Positions 48,348 through 57,601 of a stretch of DNA of 64,000 nucleotides are shown in pieces. The DNA is from Microbulbifer salipaludis (GTDB taxonomy: Bacteria; Pseudomonadota; Gammaproteobacteria; Pseudomonadales; Cellvibrionaceae), in contig NZ_JAEKJR010000002.1 of assembly GCF_017303155.1 (NCBI RefSeq), positions 1,550,001 through 1,614,000 of the forward strand. The letters run 5' to 3'. The position numbers were made by a program, and so were the translations under genes. Position 1 is the stretch's first letter. Each line of letters opens with the position of its first letter. The notes beneath the pieces were generated by a model that saw nothing but the letters and a program-made list of their open reading frames with translations, did not search any database and had not been told where the DNA came from.

Positions 48348-51071
48348 TTAGAACGTGTATTGGGCACTCAGCGCAAAGGACTGACCGGGCTTTTCCTCAA
48401 ACACGATCACATTCGCGCGCTCGATTTCAATCGCCTCATCCAACAGGTTCTGCATCTTCGCCTTGATGGTAATCTCCTCGGTCGGATACCAGGCGTAGGT
48501 CAGATCCAGAGAATGGAACGGAAGCTCGTAAGCATCCGGCGCGCCGTTGCGGCCAGCCAGGTACAGCCGATCGCCGAAAACGTTGTAGCCGAGCGTTGCA
48601 GAATGCGCACCATCCGGTGAGTCAAACCCAACCAGCATGTTCACGACATAATCAGAAGCGCCAGACATATTCCGTACCGGGTTGGTTGGCGCGTCTGCTT
48701 CAGTGCCTGCGACCAGCTCGGTTTCCTGAACGGTCAGATTGCCCTGTACAAAAAAGCTATCCATGAATTCACCCAAGAAACCCAGCGCCTTCAGTGCTTC
48801 GAGTTCAACACCGGTTATCTCACCAGACTCCGCATTGATGATTTCGCGGGCTGTATTGGTATCACTGGAGGCCAATTCAAAAAACTCGATCGGATCCATG
48901 ATGTCCTTGTAGTACGCCGTTAGCGTCAAGCTGTCGCCATTGTCGAAGTACCACTCACCGCGAACATCGAAGTTGGTGATTTCAGATGGGCGTGCGTTGG
49001 GGTTACCCTTGATCTGTTCATCCGTAATCGGATCGATATAGATTGCGTCAGTAATCTCACGCAAATCCGGGCGTACAGCGGTTTTACTCGCGCCTAAACG
49101 CAGCTGGAACGTTTCCGCCCACAAAGACCCCATATAGGTCAGAGACAGAGACGGATAAACCGCGTCATCCGTATAGGTCGCGTCCAGTAGTTCGTCGGCA
49201 TCACTGGTAATCTGCGGATCATCCAGAGTATATCCGTAGGGGTTCCAATCCAGAGCCACCTGGTTGTACTCCTCCCAACGAGCACCGGCAGACACACGCC
49301 AAGTCTCATTCAGGGTCCAGTCCACCTTACCGAAAGCCGCATCCGTCAGCGTTGCTGCAATATAGCTCTGGTTGTTTGCGCCAGCACGGTCAAATACATA
49401 GTCGTTGTCCGGGTTGGTGACTTGGCTATCGCCGAAAACGTCGCCCAGACTTCCCTCCAGGCTGCCAGCGTCGTCCGCAGACAGCACGCCAAGGCGGAAT
49501 TCTGTCTGCTTGTAGGTGCGCGCCTTCTCGGTGCGTGCGAAGCCACCACTCAACTCGAGCGTCGACCGGCTGAATACCAGAGGCAGCGTGGTGCCCCAAC
49601 CGTAATTGAGCACCTGATCTTCAAGCGCGGTAAAACGGAACCCGGAGCTGTTAACGCCCGTGCTGACACTGGACGCAACGGTTTCTCCCTGCGCGTTGGT
49701 CACTGTATCCGCGTTAACTGTCACCTCATTCGGAATATCAGTCTGCGCAGTAGCATCCGAGTAGAACCAGTCAATAGTCAGCGCTTCAGGTGCCCAATTG
49801 AGCAGGCCACCCGGAATCAGTGCTTTGGTGGCGGGACCAACAGAATGGCGGCCCTTGGCCTGGTGCACCAGCAGATCGCGCTCTTCGTATTTAATCGTGT
49901 ATTCACGGAAGCCGCGGCCATCGGATACCTGACGGTTCTCGTTGAAGAAATCCCGTATAGCGGTGTCGTCGTCCGTATTACGCAGGTACAGGTTGGTGAA
50001 CGAGACCTCCTGCTCATCCGCAAACCGGATTCCCACATTGACGTTACCGCTCAAATCAACGGAGTAAGTAGAGGTGCTTTCTACGTCAACAACCTCTTCT
50101 GGCAAACCGTAGGAGCGCTTGGTGGTCTCTTCTTCACGCCAGCGATTCTTGTAAGAAGCACCCGCCAGAAAACCAATTTCCCAATCATCCCGCATGTAGA
50201 AGCGGTTACCGACACTAGCTTTCGCATCCAGGTCAGGGGTACTGGATTCTTCCTCGATGGCAATGTCACGATTGAGATTTAATGCCAGCTCGCGATTCAG
50301 CCGTTGTGCAGCGGCAATTGCTTCGGCCGCAGACCCGTATTCATTTCCCTCCAGCTCCAGCACGTTACGAATATCCTGTACGCCGAGACGGCCCTTGAAG
50401 CGCTGCAGCGCTTGCTGCAGTTCCGTGGGTAACGCACGCGTACCGTCGTCGGTGCCGAAGCTGTCGTCGCCACCGCCGTCATAAGACAGAACCTCACCTT
50501 CGGTTTCCGAGTTCATGCCGCTGCCAATTTCGATGGAATAGGTCAGCGCGTCAGGGATACCCTTGGTGCGAATATTTACATTGCCGCCACCAAAGGTCGC
50601 AGCCTGGTCGGCGGAATAGGATTTCTGCACCGCGAGGGAGTCCACCACAGACGTCGGGAAAATGTCCAGCGGAATCACATTGCGCGTTAAATCCGGTGAC
50701 GGCACGGTAGCACCATTCAATGTGGTGCTCGAATAGCGTTCGCCCAGGCCACGCACGTAAACAAATTTATCGCTGATCAGGGAAAGGCCAGACACACGCC
50801 GCAGTGCGGCAGCAACGGTGGAGTCCCCTACCCGGCCAATCATTTCGGAACCGAGGATGTCGGTGACCACTTCTTCTTCCAGGCGCTCGCTCACCAGCAT
50901 TTCTGCTGCGTCCTTCAGGCGGCCCTGAACCAATACTTCCTCAAGCTGCTGAGCCTGTGGCCCAGCAATCGTATCCATTTCTACCTGTGCAATCGCGTTA
51001 GGAGCAATGACGGAGGCCGTGGCGATAGCCAGTACCAGCGGCGCTCTCTGAAACACTTCATTCTTTTTCAT
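48348..51071 (-). CDS. TonB-dependent outer-membrane receptor
   Basis: 907-aa outer-membrane receptor. A signal peptide (about 1-28, ending AIAQ) is followed by a TonB-box-like region, a plug domain (GDSTVAAALRRVSGLSL, YVRGLGERYSSTTLNGATVPSPD) and a 22-strand barrel ending in SAQYTF with the usual C-terminal Phe. It is in one transcription unit with the lipoprotein gene 110 nt upstream, an arrangement seen for ligand-binding surface partners. The substrate is not evident from the sequence; PhoB-box-like repeats upstream of the pair hint at a phosphorus-containing substrate. Confidence 0.9.
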   Translation of the reverse strand: MKKNEVFQRAPLVLAIATASVIAPNAIAQVEMDTIAGPQAQQLEEVLVQGRLKDAAEMLVSERLEEEVVTDILGSEMIGRVGDSTVAAALRRVSGLSLISDKFVYVRGLGERYSSTTLNGATVPSPDLTRNVIPLDIFPTSVVDSLAVQKSYSADQAATFGGGNVNIRTKGIPDALTYSIEIGSGMNSETEGEVLSYDGGGDDSFGTDDGTRALPTELQQALQRFKGRLGVQDIRNVLELEGNEYGSAAEAIAAAQRLNRELALNLNRDIAIEEESSTPDLDAKASVGNRFYMRDDWEIGFLAGASYKNRWREEETTKRSYGLPEEVVDVESTSTYSVDLSGNVNVGIRFADEQEVSFTNLYLRNTDDDTAIRDFFNENRQVSDGRGFREYTIKYEERDLLVHQAKGRHSVGPATKALIPGGLLNWAPEALTIDWFYSDATAQTDIPNEVTVNADTVTNAQGETVASSVSTGVNSSGFRFTALEDQVLNYGWGTTLPLVFSRSTLELSGGFARTEKARTYKQTEFRLGVLSADDAGSLEGSLGDVFGDSQVTNPDNDYVFDRAGANNQSYIAATLTDAAFGKVDWTLNETWRVSAGARWEEYNQVALDWNPYGYTLDDPQITSDADELLDATYTDDAVYPSLSLTYMGSLWAETFQLRLGASKTAVRPDLREITDAIYIDPITDEQIKGNPNARPSEITNFDVRGEWYFDNGDSLTLTAYYKDIMDPIEFFELASSDTNTAREIINAESGEITGVELEALKALGFLGEFMDSFFVQGNLTVQETELVAGTEADAPTNPVRNMSGASDYVVNMLVGFDSPDGAHSATLGYNVFGDRLYLAGRNGAPDAYELPFHSLDLTYAWYPTEEITIKAKMQNLLDEAIEIERANVIVFEEKPGQSFALSAQYTF

Positions 51072-51110
51072 TCCCCAGGCCTCATATCGTTCCTGAACTC
51101 AAAATCAAGC

Positions 51111-51145
51111 AGGGCGCCGACTCCAGATTGTGAAGGCGGCGCCCC
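51111..51145 (-). terminator. Hairpin between lipoprotein and TonB receptor genes
   Basis: On the minus strand: AGGGGCGCCG / CGGCGCCCT with a 16-nt loop, followed by GCTTGATTTT. It is probably a partial terminator or processing hairpin that reduces receptor expression relative to the lipoprotein. Confidence 0.6.
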
Positions 51146-51181
51146 TCAGGTCAGGTGCTAAGCCCCTGACCAGCCAAGCAC

Positions 51182-52834
51182 TTACTGCTGTTCGAACCAG
51201 AGTGGCTGCGCACGGCTGCCTTCATGCAGGCCATAGGTCCAGCCAACCGTCCAGTCGGTGTCACCGGCACTCAGGGCACCGAGGTAAGCGCGCTCGATCG
51301 GGGAAATGCCAACCGCAGCATCGTTCACCATCATGCTGGCGGTATCAATTGAGAACACAGCCGGAGTGCCTTCCAGCAGCTGCAGGCCGGTATCAGCGAC
51401 AGCAGTCGGGTTCAAGGCAACGTCACCGGGAACATTAGCGAAAAGGTTGCCATTGGCAGTTGCCCAGGTTTCCAGATCATCTGCGCCGATCGGACCGCCC
51501 TTGGTCTTGTCGGCACAAGCGAAGATGTTGGAAGTAATGGCGGCTTCGGTACCGGCCTCCAGTGCTGCAGCAGTTTCTGCACTGTCAACGCGCAGGCAGT
51601 AGTTGCTGCCTTCCGCACCATTTTCATCGGCGGCGAAGGAACCAATAACCATGGAATTGGTGATCATCGGGAAGATGCCTTCACGGAAGCGCCAGCCAGC
51701 GCCGGGATCGTGGGTACCCTCGGACTGGGCAGAGATGATGCAGGTCAGGCCGTCAATGACCGGGCGGCTGTTCAGGCCAGCGGCGATGAGCGCCGTGTAA
51801 TCGTTGGAATCTTTGTAGGAGCCAATACCGTCAGATTCGATACAGTGGTTGCCATCGGTTTCGCTCTGGATCACCAGGGCATTGGTGATGGAGCCACTCC
51901 AGCCTTCATCGATATCAATGGAGTCGTCACGGACGTACATAGCCAGGTAATTTTCGAAGCTGACCGCACCACCAAACATTTCAATGCCGTCGTCATACGT
52001 CGAGTAAACCTGCAGGTTCTTCACAATGGTACCGGCACCAACGGAGCTGAAGGTGATACCGTTCAACTCGTCACCGTTAGCGACTTCCGCGCCGGTGTGC
52101 TTAACACGCACGTATTCAAGATGGCCAGAGCTATCGTCGTTGTTGTCACCACCGTAGTTGGACTGATCTTTACCAGCGGCGCCTTCAGCCAGTACGTGAC
52201 ATTCTGAGGTTTTCATTTCAGCGTCGTAGGCACACTTGTTGGTGATGCCGAAGCCATTGATCACCATGCCGCCCCACTGCTGAACGTCTTCGGGGCCAAC
52301 AGTGCCTTCTACGTCGGATAGAGAGGTAAAAGTAATTGGGTCCTGGGCCGTGCCTACCGCATTCAGCTGAGAACCACGGTTTACAACCATGAACTTGGTG
52401 CTGTTAGGGAACGCAACAGTTGCGCCAGCCTGCACGGTCAGCTTCGCACCGTCACCACCTTCGACGATGCCAGCGGCGGCCATAGTAATGTCGTCGTCGT
52501 AGTTGTTACCTACGAACAGGCTGCCTTCAAAAATGTGAGAGCCACCGTTATCCAGCTTGGAGATTACCAGGTCAACAGTCAGCGGGTTGCCGGAATCAAC
52601 GAATGCAGCGTTGTAAGTACAGTTTCCTGTAGCGGAGTCGAACTCACCCTGCTTAACGGAACCCGCCTTTTCGTAGGAAGCACAAGGATTGTTGGTACTA
52701 CCACCGTTGGTGCCGCCGTTATTTACAGAGTTGTCGTTATTTTCCGGAGCAATGTTGATACCACCGCTGTCACAACCAGCCAGTACCGCAGAGATCGCAG
52801 CTGCGAGCAGCAGCTTGTTGGATGCAAGTTTCAT
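51182..52834 (-). CDS. Predicted surface lipoprotein, beta-helix-like, TonB-receptor partner
   Basis: 550-aa protein with a lipoprotein signal (MKLASNKLLLAAAISAVLAGC; lipobox LAGC) and an Asn/Gly/Ser-rich linker. The rest is repetitive with right-handed beta-helix features (ITFTSLSDVEGTVG, WGGMVINGFG, DDSSGHLEYVRVKHTG, ITSNIFACADKT). ATG with AGGGGG 6 nt upstream is preferred; an ATG five codons upstream is less likely. The gene is cotranscribed with the TonB receptor; it likely binds the receptor's substrate or holds it at the cell surface. I cannot name a family with certainty. Confidence 0.75.
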   Translation of the reverse strand: MKLASNKLLLAAAISAVLAGCDSGGINIAPENNDNSVNNGGTNGGSTNNPCASYEKAGSVKQGEFDSATGNCTYNAAFVDSGNPLTVDLVISKLDNGGSHIFEGSLFVGNNYDDDITMAAAGIVEGGDGAKLTVQAGATVAFPNSTKFMVVNRGSQLNAVGTAQDPITFTSLSDVEGTVGPEDVQQWGGMVINGFGITNKCAYDAEMKTSECHVLAEGAAGKDQSNYGGDNNDDSSGHLEYVRVKHTGAEVANGDELNGITFSSVGAGTIVKNLQVYSTYDDGIEMFGGAVSFENYLAMYVRDDSIDIDEGWSGSITNALVIQSETDGNHCIESDGIGSYKDSNDYTALIAAGLNSRPVIDGLTCIISAQSEGTHDPGAGWRFREGIFPMITNSMVIGSFAADENGAEGSNYCLRVDSAETAAALEAGTEAAITSNIFACADKTKGGPIGADDLETWATANGNLFANVPGDVALNPTAVADTGLQLLEGTPAVFSIDTASMMVNDAAVGISPIERAYLGALSAGDTDWTVGWTYGLHEGSRAQPLWFEQQ

Positions 52835-53175
52835 GAATCCCCCTAACAAGGATGAAGTAATGTATTTCGCAATTTAAAAATTCTTATGCGCCAAGGTGTT
52901 TCCGCGAGGGGGAGTCTAGGAAGGGACTATTTCGAATGTGTTACAAAATATTTTAAGGTGCGCGAATGGCAGGGAAATCAACCGGCGAGCTTGCTGTATG
53001 AAGAATATATTTCTGAATCGCTACAGGTTTATTGCAATGTGTCAGTGGTTTTTTGTGGCTACAGGTGTATGACATAAATGTTACCCCGCACGAAAGCAGG
53101 ACAGATGACATCAATTTCTGAAGCTGAATCTGAGACAGGGATTTTAACGGACAAATAGGCGGCGCCAAACGGCGA
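52835..53175 (-). promoter_or_regulatory. Promoter region with PhoB-box-like direct repeats
   Basis: On the minus strand two copies of ATAnACCTGTAGC lie 38 bp apart (53058-53075 and 53020-53037). The first, ATGTCATACACCTGTAGC, fits 13 of 18 positions of the E. coli Pho-box consensus CTGTCATAWAWCTGTCAY; the second fits about 12. Ten nucleotides after the second lies TATATT (53004-53009), a good -10 box. This spacing matches PhoB-activated promoters. The rest of the 341-bp spacer contains no gene I can support. Confidence 0.5.
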
Positions 53176-53730
53176 TCAATACTCGCCGAGTAAAAACTCT
53201 TCCCCATCACTCTTCAACCACATTTGGCACAGGCGTGCAGGTGGTTCTTGCGGGGATCGGGGATCCGCCCAATCGATCAGCTGGTAGTACACATCGCGAG
53301 ACATGCGCGCGAGCAAACCGTCGCGCACTTCAATATACGGAATTGGTTGGGGAGGATCGCCGAAGGGTTTGAGTATCAGCGGGTGCGCCTGATTAAGCGC
53401 GACAATATCACCGGTATTGGTCGTAAACAGGATTTTGTCGTCGTCACGAGCGGCCTGGGTAATCAAAAACGGCACATCCTCGACACGGATGCGCCACTTC
53501 TCCACTGGGGTGACCAGGTAATAGTGGCGCCCTTCCCGCTTGAGGATACTGGCGAACAGATTCACCAGCGGCTGGCGCTTGATCTCTGTGCCCTCATGGA
53601 TCCAGTGGCCATCGGCCTGAATGACCAAGTCCATGTCACCACAAAGGTCAGGATTCCACTGGGCCACCGGCGGGTGGCCACGGAATTGCTGCTGCAACTG
53701 TTCAAGCTGTTTGAAGAGTGGTTCAGCCAA
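53176..53730 (-). CDS. DUF1285 family protein
   Basis: 184-aa soluble protein matching the DUF1285 family: WNPDLCGDMDLVIQADGHWIHEGTEIKRQPLVNLFASILKREG-type N-terminal block and VRDGLLARMSRDVYYQLIDW near the end. Function unknown. It overlaps the TetR gene by 8 nt, and the pairing of these two genes recurs in gammaproteobacteria as far as I recall. Confidence 0.88.
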   Translation of the reverse strand: MAEPLFKQLEQLQQQFRGHPPVAQWNPDLCGDMDLVIQADGHWIHEGTEIKRQPLVNLFASILKREGRHYYLVTPVEKWRIRVEDVPFLITQAARDDDKILFTTNTGDIVALNQAHPLILKPFGDPPQPIPYIEVRDGLLARMSRDVYYQLIDWADPRSPQEPPARLCQMWLKSDGEEFLLGEY

Positions 53731-54421
53731 AGCTGCTACCCGGTGTATTGGATGGTGCCGGCGCCTGTTCTTCTACAGGGGATGAGCCCGTTGCCCGGCG
53801 CCCGGACATATCGCCGATATGTACACCCACATCCATGATGAACTCCATCAATCCTTCGCGATCTTCAATGACATCGGCGAAAGACTTGGAGTGATATAGC
53901 TCAACAGCCCCCTGAACCAGGGCCCAGTAGGTGGAATAGTAATAGTAGGCTGGTACTTTCTTCAGTACCCCCTGCTCCATCCGTCGCTCAAACACGCGGT
54001 TCAGCGCCGACGCATTGGAGTTTCGCAGTGCGTGCAGCTCGGCAATCATCTCCGGCGCCAGGTTCAGGGCAATGATCTTCTCCTCAAGGCGCTGGAACAG
54101 CCGGTCCCGTGCCGGGTCAGCCATGCGCGACTCAAAATAGGCCCGCGCTGGCGCGGTAATATCGCCTTGTTCCGCGGTGGCCACCGCACTCTTGAGGCGC
54201 TCGGTGAGGGACTTTTCGTAATCCATCAGCAGGCGCATATAGATCTCGGTCTTGGAGATAAAATGCTTGTAGATGGTGCCTTTACCGATATCCACCCGTT
54301 CAGCGATCTGTTCCACGGTAACCTTTTCTTCACCGTGTTCCAGCAGTAGCTCCAGTGCCGCATCCAGAATACGCTGTTCTCTGGCGCGAAAACGCTGAAC
54401 CTTCTCTTTTGCCTTATCCAT
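53723..54421 (-). CDS. TetR-family transcriptional regulator
   Basis: 232-aa repressor. The N-terminal helix-turn-helix is AAEQIAERVDIGKGTIYKHF-like (TVEQIAERVDIGKGTIYKHF), and the remaining helices form a ligand-binding domain. The tail after residue ~210 is Ser/Pro/Gly-rich and disordered. Start chosen at ATG before DKAKEK; an ATG 17 codons upstream lies close to the candidate operator. It is cotranscribed with the DUF1285 gene. Confidence 0.9.
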   Translation of the reverse strand: MDKAKEKVQRFRAREQRILDAALELLLEHGEEKVTVEQIAERVDIGKGTIYKHFISKTEIYMRLLMDYEKSLTERLKSAVATAEQGDITAPARAYFESRMADPARDRLFQRLEEKIIALNLAPEMIAELHALRNSNASALNRVFERRMEQGVLKKVPAYYYYSTYWALVQGAVELYHSKSFADVIEDREGLMEFIMDVGVHIGDMSGRRATGSSPVEEQAPAPSNTPGSSFG

Positions 54422-54468
54422 ACTTCCGACCTTAGCTGTCCGTGAATTTGTAGACTGAAATTGACCGT

Positions 54469-54482
54469 TCATTCATGAATGA
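54469..54482. promoter_or_regulatory. Candidate TetR operator
   Basis: Perfect palindrome TCATTCATGAATGA, 48 bp before the tetR-type start codon, within TTGACCGTTCATTCATGAATG. Autoregulation is typical of the family. Confidence 0.65.
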
Positions 54483-54910
54483 TAGGCAATTCCCCCGGAA
54501 TGGAAAAGGAATTCCATAAATCAACAAGGCACCCTGCGCCTAAATAATATGCAGATTTGGCGGGTTTTCCCCTGCCTATGCTGGCTGGCGGGAGGAATAT
54601 CGACTTTTGACGGGCATGCTTGCGCCCGTTATCCCTGCCGCGTCCGCTCCACTCCGCTCACTCCCTGTGCACCTCCTACTCGCTTGCACTACATCCGCGA
54701 CGGGCTCCGGCACACACGGGGCTTAACACGCCAGTCATCGGCGAAACTGTGCGCTGCGCCATAAATCTTATTGGTCTCAATGATATGTTTTTGCGTGCCA
54801 AATAAAACTTATTCGGCAAGATAACGAGATGGGCCCAGGTGCTCAACACCATGCGTTGAGCAATAACAGACACGCCCAGACGCAGAAAATTCTGATAACA
54901 AAGGGAAAAC
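54483..54910. other. Intergenic region before the first collagenase
   Basis: 428 bp. A short open frame near 54549-54764 lacks coding character. A perfect 8-bp-arm inverted repeat GCTCAACA... TGTTGAGC-like (54839-54860, arms GCTCAAC/GTTGAGC) lies in the probable 5' leader. A degenerate TATTG-N4-CAATG site (54769-54782) weakly resembles the operators found downstream. Confidence 0.45.
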
Positions 54911-57445
54911 ATGAAAAATAATCACCCGAGATCATCGATACACCGTATCGCTACCGCATTTACGGTCGCACTATTCGCGACTGCCGCACAGGCAAATGCT
55001 TCACCCATGCCGGCCACCCCCGCCCTCAGCACGGCTGACAGGGCCCCGGTAATCGCGCCGGTTGAACCGAAATACAACCCACAAGACAACCCACAAGACA
55101 ACACCCAGGAAAATACTCAGACTTCCCCCTTACTGGTCTCGCCCATGGCTATCGAGCCACTGGCCACCTGTGACACGGAAGGATATGCACAGAAAAGCGG
55201 CCAGGCCCTGGTTGATCATATATTGACCCTGGAGGGCAGTTGTATCAACGACCTCTACGAGGGCAACAGCACAAGTTTTGCAAGCTTTACCGCACAAAAA
55301 ATGGTGACCGTAGCCAACGCAGCGCAGCAGATGGCGGCGAATTACCGCGCTGCGGATGGTGATAGCCGCATCAACAAGCTGTTCTACTTTCTGCGCACGG
55401 GCTATTACCTTGAATACAACTATCCAAACGACGTGAGCATTCCCGCCAGTACGCACGCTTCTGTGGTGAGCGCGCTGGACACCTTCGTCGCCAATCCGGA
55501 TTTCTATGCAATATCCAGCAGTAACGGAAGTGCCACCGTGGATGCGATCGTGCTGATCGATAGTGCGGAAGAAAACGCGCGCTACCTGCCCGTGGTCAAG
55601 GAGTGGCTACAGCGATGGAATCAGCAGGCGGCAGCCATCTCGAGCATGCGTGCGTCCGTCAACGGGATTTTTACCGTGCTGTTTCGCGGTCACTATGCCA
55701 ACAGCTTTATCGAGGCCACCAAAAATGATACTCAGCTGATGCAGCTACTGGGCAATTTTGCCCGCTCTGACTGGATGCTGGGTACCGAAGCGCTCTTCAT
55801 GCAAGAAAATGCCGCCCGCGAGCTCACACGGTTCCTTCAGCACACCTCCAGCCCGAGCTACAACACCGTTGTTGCGGAAACACAACTGGTACTTGATCGC
55901 TATGACATGCAAAGCACCGGGCAAAGTGTGTGGATTGCGGCCGCGCAAAATGCGGACTACTACGGTGATTGTGCCGAGTTTGGAATCTGCGGATTCAAGG
56001 AAGACCTGCAACAACGAGTGCTCGCCAATCAGCATACGTGCAGCAGTACCGTGAAGATCCTCGCCCAGGATATGAACTCTGTGGAGTTTGCCGACTCCTG
56101 CAGCCAGCTTGCCAGCCAGGAAACCTACTTTCACCAGCTACTCAACACCAACTATAACCCCGTCGCGGACGACCTGAATGCGGATCTGGAGGTGGTGGTG
56201 TTCGATGACTGGAATGAATACAACACCTACGGGTCCCTGTTTTACGGTATTGATACCAATAATGGCGGTATGTATCTGGAGGGCAGCCCGGCCGTCGAGG
56301 GTAACCAGGCACGCTTTATCGCGCACGAGGCGGATTGGTTACGCCCGGACTTTGAAGTGTGGAACCTGACCCACGAATACGTGCACTATCTCGATGGCCG
56401 TTTCAATCTGTATGGCGGCTTCGGCGATGCCAGAACGAGCACCCACAAAACCGTGTGGTGGATCGAGGGGCTTGCCGAGTACGTCTCCAAGAAGAATGAC
56501 AACAACACCGCAGTTGAAATCGCGCGCACAGGTGCGTTCAACCTCAGTGAGATATTCGGGAATACCTACAGCAGTGGACAAGATCGTGTCTATCGTTGGG
56601 GTTATCTGGCAGTGCGCTTCATGTTTGAAAAGCATCACGGCGACGTGGTACAGATTCTGGCTTACCTGCGTGCCGGCGACTACGACGCCTACCTGAATTA
56701 CATCAACAGTATCGGCACCAGTTATGACAGCGAATGGCAATCCTGGCTACAAACCGTGGAAAGCAATACTGACGGTGGCGGTGACACCACCCCAGTCATT
56801 CTCAACAACCAGGAAATTAGCGGAATCGGAGTCGCTACCCAAGGAGATGACACTCTTTACTATATCGACGTTCCTGCGAATACCGACAGCCTCAGTTTTG
56901 CTATTGAGGGTGGTACCGGTGATGCAGATCTGTACGTACGCCACAACGAAGCGCCGACCGATAGCGCGTACGATTGCCGGCCCTACATCGGCGGGAACGT
57001 GGAGCTCTGTGATATCGCTAACCCGCAACCGGGTCGCTGGTATGTTCGCCTCAAGGCCTATCGCCCATTCTCCGGCGTAAGCCTGCTCGCCCGCTATACC
57101 GTAGCGAATACGCCAAGCTGCACAGGGGCACCCGTGGACTATGGAAACCTGGAGCTCAACGCAAGCACCTGTATCACGGTCGGCGGCACGATCAGCTATT
57201 TCTACACCTACATTCCAGCAGAGACCAGCACACTGACGGTCACACTGTTTGGTGAAGAGGGCAATGGGGACCTGTATGTCAATGACGCGACCTGGGCCAC
57301 CGAGAGCGATTTTGATCAGCGTTCAACGAACGCCGGCAACAATGAAAGCATCACGGTCAGCACACCCGAAAGTGGCTGGTACTATATTTCCGTCGTCAAC
57401 AGCGATGGATTTACCGGCGGCGGGATTCAGCTGACCACCAACTGA
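54911..57445 (+). CDS. Secreted collagenase, peptidase family M9
   Basis: 844-aa secreted zinc metalloprotease of the Vibrio-type collagenase family. It has a signal peptide (about 1-28, ending AQANA), a low-complexity linker, an M9 N-terminal activator-like region (100-400), and the catalytic core: LEVVVFDDWNEY, NNGGMYLEGSP, zinc site HEYVHYLDGRF (His488, Glu489, His492) and third ligand Glu519 in WWIEGLAEY. Two C-terminal PPC domains (about 630-730 and 745-840) have YYIDVPANTDSLSF and ADLYV/GDLYV. These domains commonly occur on T2SS exoproteins. The ATG follows AAAGGGAAAAC. Confidence 0.93.
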   Translation: MKNNHPRSSIHRIATAFTVALFATAAQANASPMPATPALSTADRAPVIAPVEPKYNPQDNPQDNTQENTQTSPLLVSPMAIEPLATCDTEGYAQKSGQALVDHILTLEGSCINDLYEGNSTSFASFTAQKMVTVANAAQQMAANYRAADGDSRINKLFYFLRTGYYLEYNYPNDVSIPASTHASVVSALDTFVANPDFYAISSSNGSATVDAIVLIDSAEENARYLPVVKEWLQRWNQQAAAISSMRASVNGIFTVLFRGHYANSFIEATKNDTQLMQLLGNFARSDWMLGTEALFMQENAARELTRFLQHTSSPSYNTVVAETQLVLDRYDMQSTGQSVWIAAAQNADYYGDCAEFGICGFKEDLQQRVLANQHTCSSTVKILAQDMNSVEFADSCSQLASQETYFHQLLNTNYNPVADDLNADLEVVVFDDWNEYNTYGSLFYGIDTNNGGMYLEGSPAVEGNQARFIAHEADWLRPDFEVWNLTHEYVHYLDGRFNLYGGFGDARTSTHKTVWWIEGLAEYVSKKNDNNTAVEIARTGAFNLSEIFGNTYSSGQDRVYRWGYLAVRFMFEKHHGDVVQILAYLRAGDYDAYLNYINSIGTSYDSEWQSWLQTVESNTDGGGDTTPVILNNQEISGIGVATQGDDTLYYIDVPANTDSLSFAIEGGTGDADLYVRHNEAPTDSAYDCRPYIGGNVELCDIANPQPGRWYVRLKAYRPFSGVSLLARYTVANTPSCTGAPVDYGNLELNASTCITVGGTISYFYTYIPAETSTLTVTLFGEEGNGDLYVNDATWATESDFDQRSTNAGNNESITVSTPESGWYYISVVNSDGFTGGGIQLTTN
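55076..55099. repeat. 12-bp tandem duplication in collagenase linker
   Basis: AACCCACAAGAC occurs twice in tandem, followed by a diverged third copy, giving the NPQDNPQDNTQENTQTS linker after the signal peptide. Confidence 0.8.
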
Positions 57446-57461
57446 TCCGGCCTGTCACTCC

Positions 57462-57484
57462 ATCCCGGCCCACAGGGCCGGGAT
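57462..57484 (+). terminator. Hairpin after the first collagenase gene
   Basis: Perfect stem ATCCCGGCCC / GGGCCGGGAT with an ACA loop, 17 nt after the stop codon. No T-run follows, so it may end transcription inefficiently or protect the 3' end. Confidence 0.55.
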
Positions 57485-57560
57485 CCAGCGCCGGCTCCTG
57501 GGTTCGCTCACATGTGGCGGGTCGAGATTCCCATATCGTCCGGCTACACGCAGGGTCAAA

Positions 57561-57590
57561 CTTTTGTTATTGTGTACACAATAACAAAAG
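57561..57590. promoter_or_regulatory. Perfect 30-bp palindromic operator over the ribosome-binding region
   Basis: CTTTTGTTATTGTGT is followed directly by its exact reverse complement. The right end merges with AAAAGGAG, the Shine-Dalgarno of the gene at 57602, so a bound repressor would block both transcription and ribosome entry. The core TATTGT-N4-ACAATA recurs at 62532-62547. Confidence 0.8.
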
Positions 57591-57601
57591 GAGCATTGCG
57601 A

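Noticed and set aside
54549..54764. 71-codon frame in the spacer before the collagenase
   Set aside because: Cys/Arg/Pro-rich composition, no Shine-Dalgarno and no recognisable fold.
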